Source: Tritrichomonas musculus (lineage: Eukaryota; Parabasalia; Tritrichomonadida; Tritrichomonadidae). From it: DNA of 64,000 bases. The notes under the pieces are model-generated. The model ran no database searches. It was not told the DNA's origin and saw nothing but the letters and a program-made list of their open reading frames with translations. Where the stretch lies: the NCBI GenBank assembly GCA_039105265.1, contig JAPFFF010000004.1, forward strand, positions 7,731,501-7,795,500, in the 5' to 3' direction. Each line of letters starts with the position of its first letter. The stretch's first letter is position 1. This document shows positions 62,970 to 64,000 of the stretch, one piece after another. The translations under genes and the position numbers were made by a program.

Positions 62970-63422
62970 TTAAACTACATCATTAGTAGCATCTCTCAAC
63001 GCATCGACTGAGGTTTGTTCATTGAGTTTACTTCTATATTCATTGATAGCATCATTTGCTTTGGCATAGATTGATTCATAACGTTTCAACTCATGACGTA
63101 AGCATAACTTATCGATGTAATACTTGTAATAGGTATGTGTTTCATCATTAGTTGATGTGAATTGTCTTGGTGTTAAGTCAATGGTTAACAGCATTGGATC
63201 ACGATATACTGTTCGATAACGATTCTCACGTACAGTTATGTATGGTACCTTACCAAAGATGTTAATCAACTCATTCATGTCAATGGTTCTGTTGCCATCA
63301 ATGACTAGTAATGGTCGAACACTAATGCCAAAATCAATAGGGTATATCTTACTATCAAGATAGACAATTAACTTATCATCATTAGTTGGTTTGATTGTTT
63401 CAACAAAGCTAGTGACAGACAT
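62970..63422 (-). CDS. Maverick protein of unknown function
   Basis: The 150-residue protein has a beta-rich first half (KLIVYLDSKIYPIDFGISVR, YITVRENRYRTVYRDP) and a helical last third (LRHELKRYESIYAKANDAIN). It follows the polymerase gene on the same strand, 66 bp downstream. The ATG is preceded by TCACAAACC. No family recognised; a DNA-replication partner such as a terminal or binding protein is possible but unproven. Confidence 0.55.
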   Translation of the reverse strand: MSVTSFVETIKPTNDDKLIVYLDSKIYPIDFGISVRPLLVIDGNRTIDMNELINIFGKVPYITVRENRYRTVYRDPMLLTIDLTPRQFTSTNDETHTYYKYYIDKLCLRHELKRYESIYAKANDAINEYRSKLNEQTSVDALRDATNDVV

Positions 63423-63488
63423 GGTTTGTGATGCGAATAAAAATTTACATTGATGAATTGCAATGTTTTTAATTGAATTACTGTAACG

Positions 63489-64000
63489 TTACTTGAATTG
63501 AACTGTCCTGGTAAATTGTGGTAGTGTAACTTGTTGAAATGTCTTTGTCTTTCTGAAGCAGTTGCAACCATCAGTTAAGTTAAACGTAATTGCTTCACCA
63601 TGATACATACGTTCATACAACTCTTCAACTGTGATGTTCATGCGTTTGCACTTGTTAATGATGCATTGATTGGGTATAGATTTCATTCTGATGTGGTAAC
63701 CTTCATTACCTTGCTCATCAACGAGTATATCAAGATATGACTTCTTACCTAACGCAATGAGCTTACGTGAGTGGATCTTACCAACTGCACCAGGGAATGA
63801 ATCGAAGTGACAATGAAACTGTGTCATAGCAGTACCAATCAAGTCTTTACCATACTTTGCTTTGAATAATGCAGCTAACTTATCAACATCATCTTCATTT
63901 AAGTGAACGCTATCAGTATCAGTGTAGTATATTGCTATGCCATTCTGTTCAGCTGTACTAACGACTTGATTCATGATGTGCTTACTCCATGATAACACTG
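63489..64000 (-). CDS. Maverick protein-primed DNA polymerase B, C-terminal part (cut by window edge)
   Basis: The visible 170 residues contain YYTDTDSVH, the catalytic motif C of family B DNA polymerases (YxDTDS), and GKKSYLD, the KxY thumb motif. The remainder, including the exonuclease and the motif A region, lies beyond the right edge. In Mavericks this polymerase replicates the element by protein priming. Confidence 0.88.
   Translation of the reverse strand, partial: VLSWSKHIMNQVVSTAEQNGIAIYYTDTDSVHLNEDDVDKLAALFKAKYGKDLIGTAMTQFHCHFDSFPGAVGKIHSRKLIALGKKSYLDILVDEQGNEGYHIRMKSIPNQCIINKCKRMNITVEELYERMYHGEAITFNLTDGCNCFRKTKTFQQVTLPQFTRTVQFK

Larger units (their letters stand above)
46603..64000 (+). 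mobile_element. Maverick/Polinton giant DNA transposon, left end to window edge
   Basis: The element starts at about 46603 (AGTAGATAAGC), where the open frame of a MULE gene stops, and continues past the right edge, so at least 17.4 kb are visible. Parts on the plus strand are an unknown protein, retroviral-type integrase, packaging ATPase, pVI-like protein, basic core-like protein, P/H-rich protein, major capsid protein, two small unknowns and a probable structural protein at 61028. On the minus strand are a giant fibre-like protein, bZIP-like protein, an unknown and DNA polymerase B. It is visibly richer in G and C than its surroundings. All visible genes look whole, suggesting a young copy. 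The right terminal repeat and any maturation protease are not in view. Confidence 0.88.

Overview
The window looks like nuclear DNA of a parabasalid protist of the Trichomonas/Tritrichomonas type. Five things support this: very AT-rich intergenic DNA with long A/T runs; expanded, partly decayed families typical of these genomes (TKL-like kinases and pseudokinases, DUF3447-type ankyrin proteins, Sel1-repeat proteins, F5/8 type C proteins); one short intron ending in a fused branch-point/3' splice motif of the trichomonad kind; TCA initiator-like motifs touching start codons; and a Maverick (Polinton) giant DNA element. The genus is inferred, not proven.

Region 1, about 1-28,000, is host DNA. 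Genes that look intact are a pseudokinase (322-1254), a short F5/8C protein (2734-3495), a pseudokinase (9176-10165), an active-looking kinase with one intron (10630-11772), a DUF3447/ankyrin protein (12296-14134), a helical F5/8C protein (16570-17973), a 1041-residue tandem pseudokinase-kinase (22197-25322) and a membrane metallophosphoesterase (25998-27995). Between them lie decaying genes: two Sel1 genes, one ankyrin gene, an F5/8C gene with one frameshift, an LCAT-like lipase with one in-frame stop, and two unrecognised loci. A foldback-like element with eight GCAGGTGGAA hairpins lies at 18061-19373, and a MITE-like element at 25565-25830.

Region 2, 28,694-38,965, is the most unusual part. 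Three identical 2,138-bp units, each with a 658-residue leucine-zipper transposase-like gene, alternate with four identical 961-bp noncoding units in the order E-I-E-I-E-I-E. The period is exactly 3,099 bp. Each E has 18-bp terminal inverted repeats, and the whole array is flanked by a 7-bp direct repeat. The layout resembles an LTR element, but the protein is not a retroelement protein.

Region 3, 39,000-46,610, is a transposon graveyard: a Tc1/mariner-like MITE, two decayed MULE transposase genes with DDE and SWIM-finger signatures, and a MULE-type MITE with a 9-bp target duplication.

Region 4, from about 46,600 to the right edge, is a Maverick/Polinton inserted into the second MULE gene. 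Visible parts are an integrase, a packaging ATPase, a pVI-like amphipathic protein, a basic core-like protein, a double-jelly-roll-type major capsid protein, a 2372-residue fibre-like protein, a bZIP-like protein, several unknowns, a tRNA-like Pol III module, a minisatellite and the C-terminal part of protein-primed DNA polymerase B. The element runs off the right edge. Its visible genes look whole, so it is probably young.
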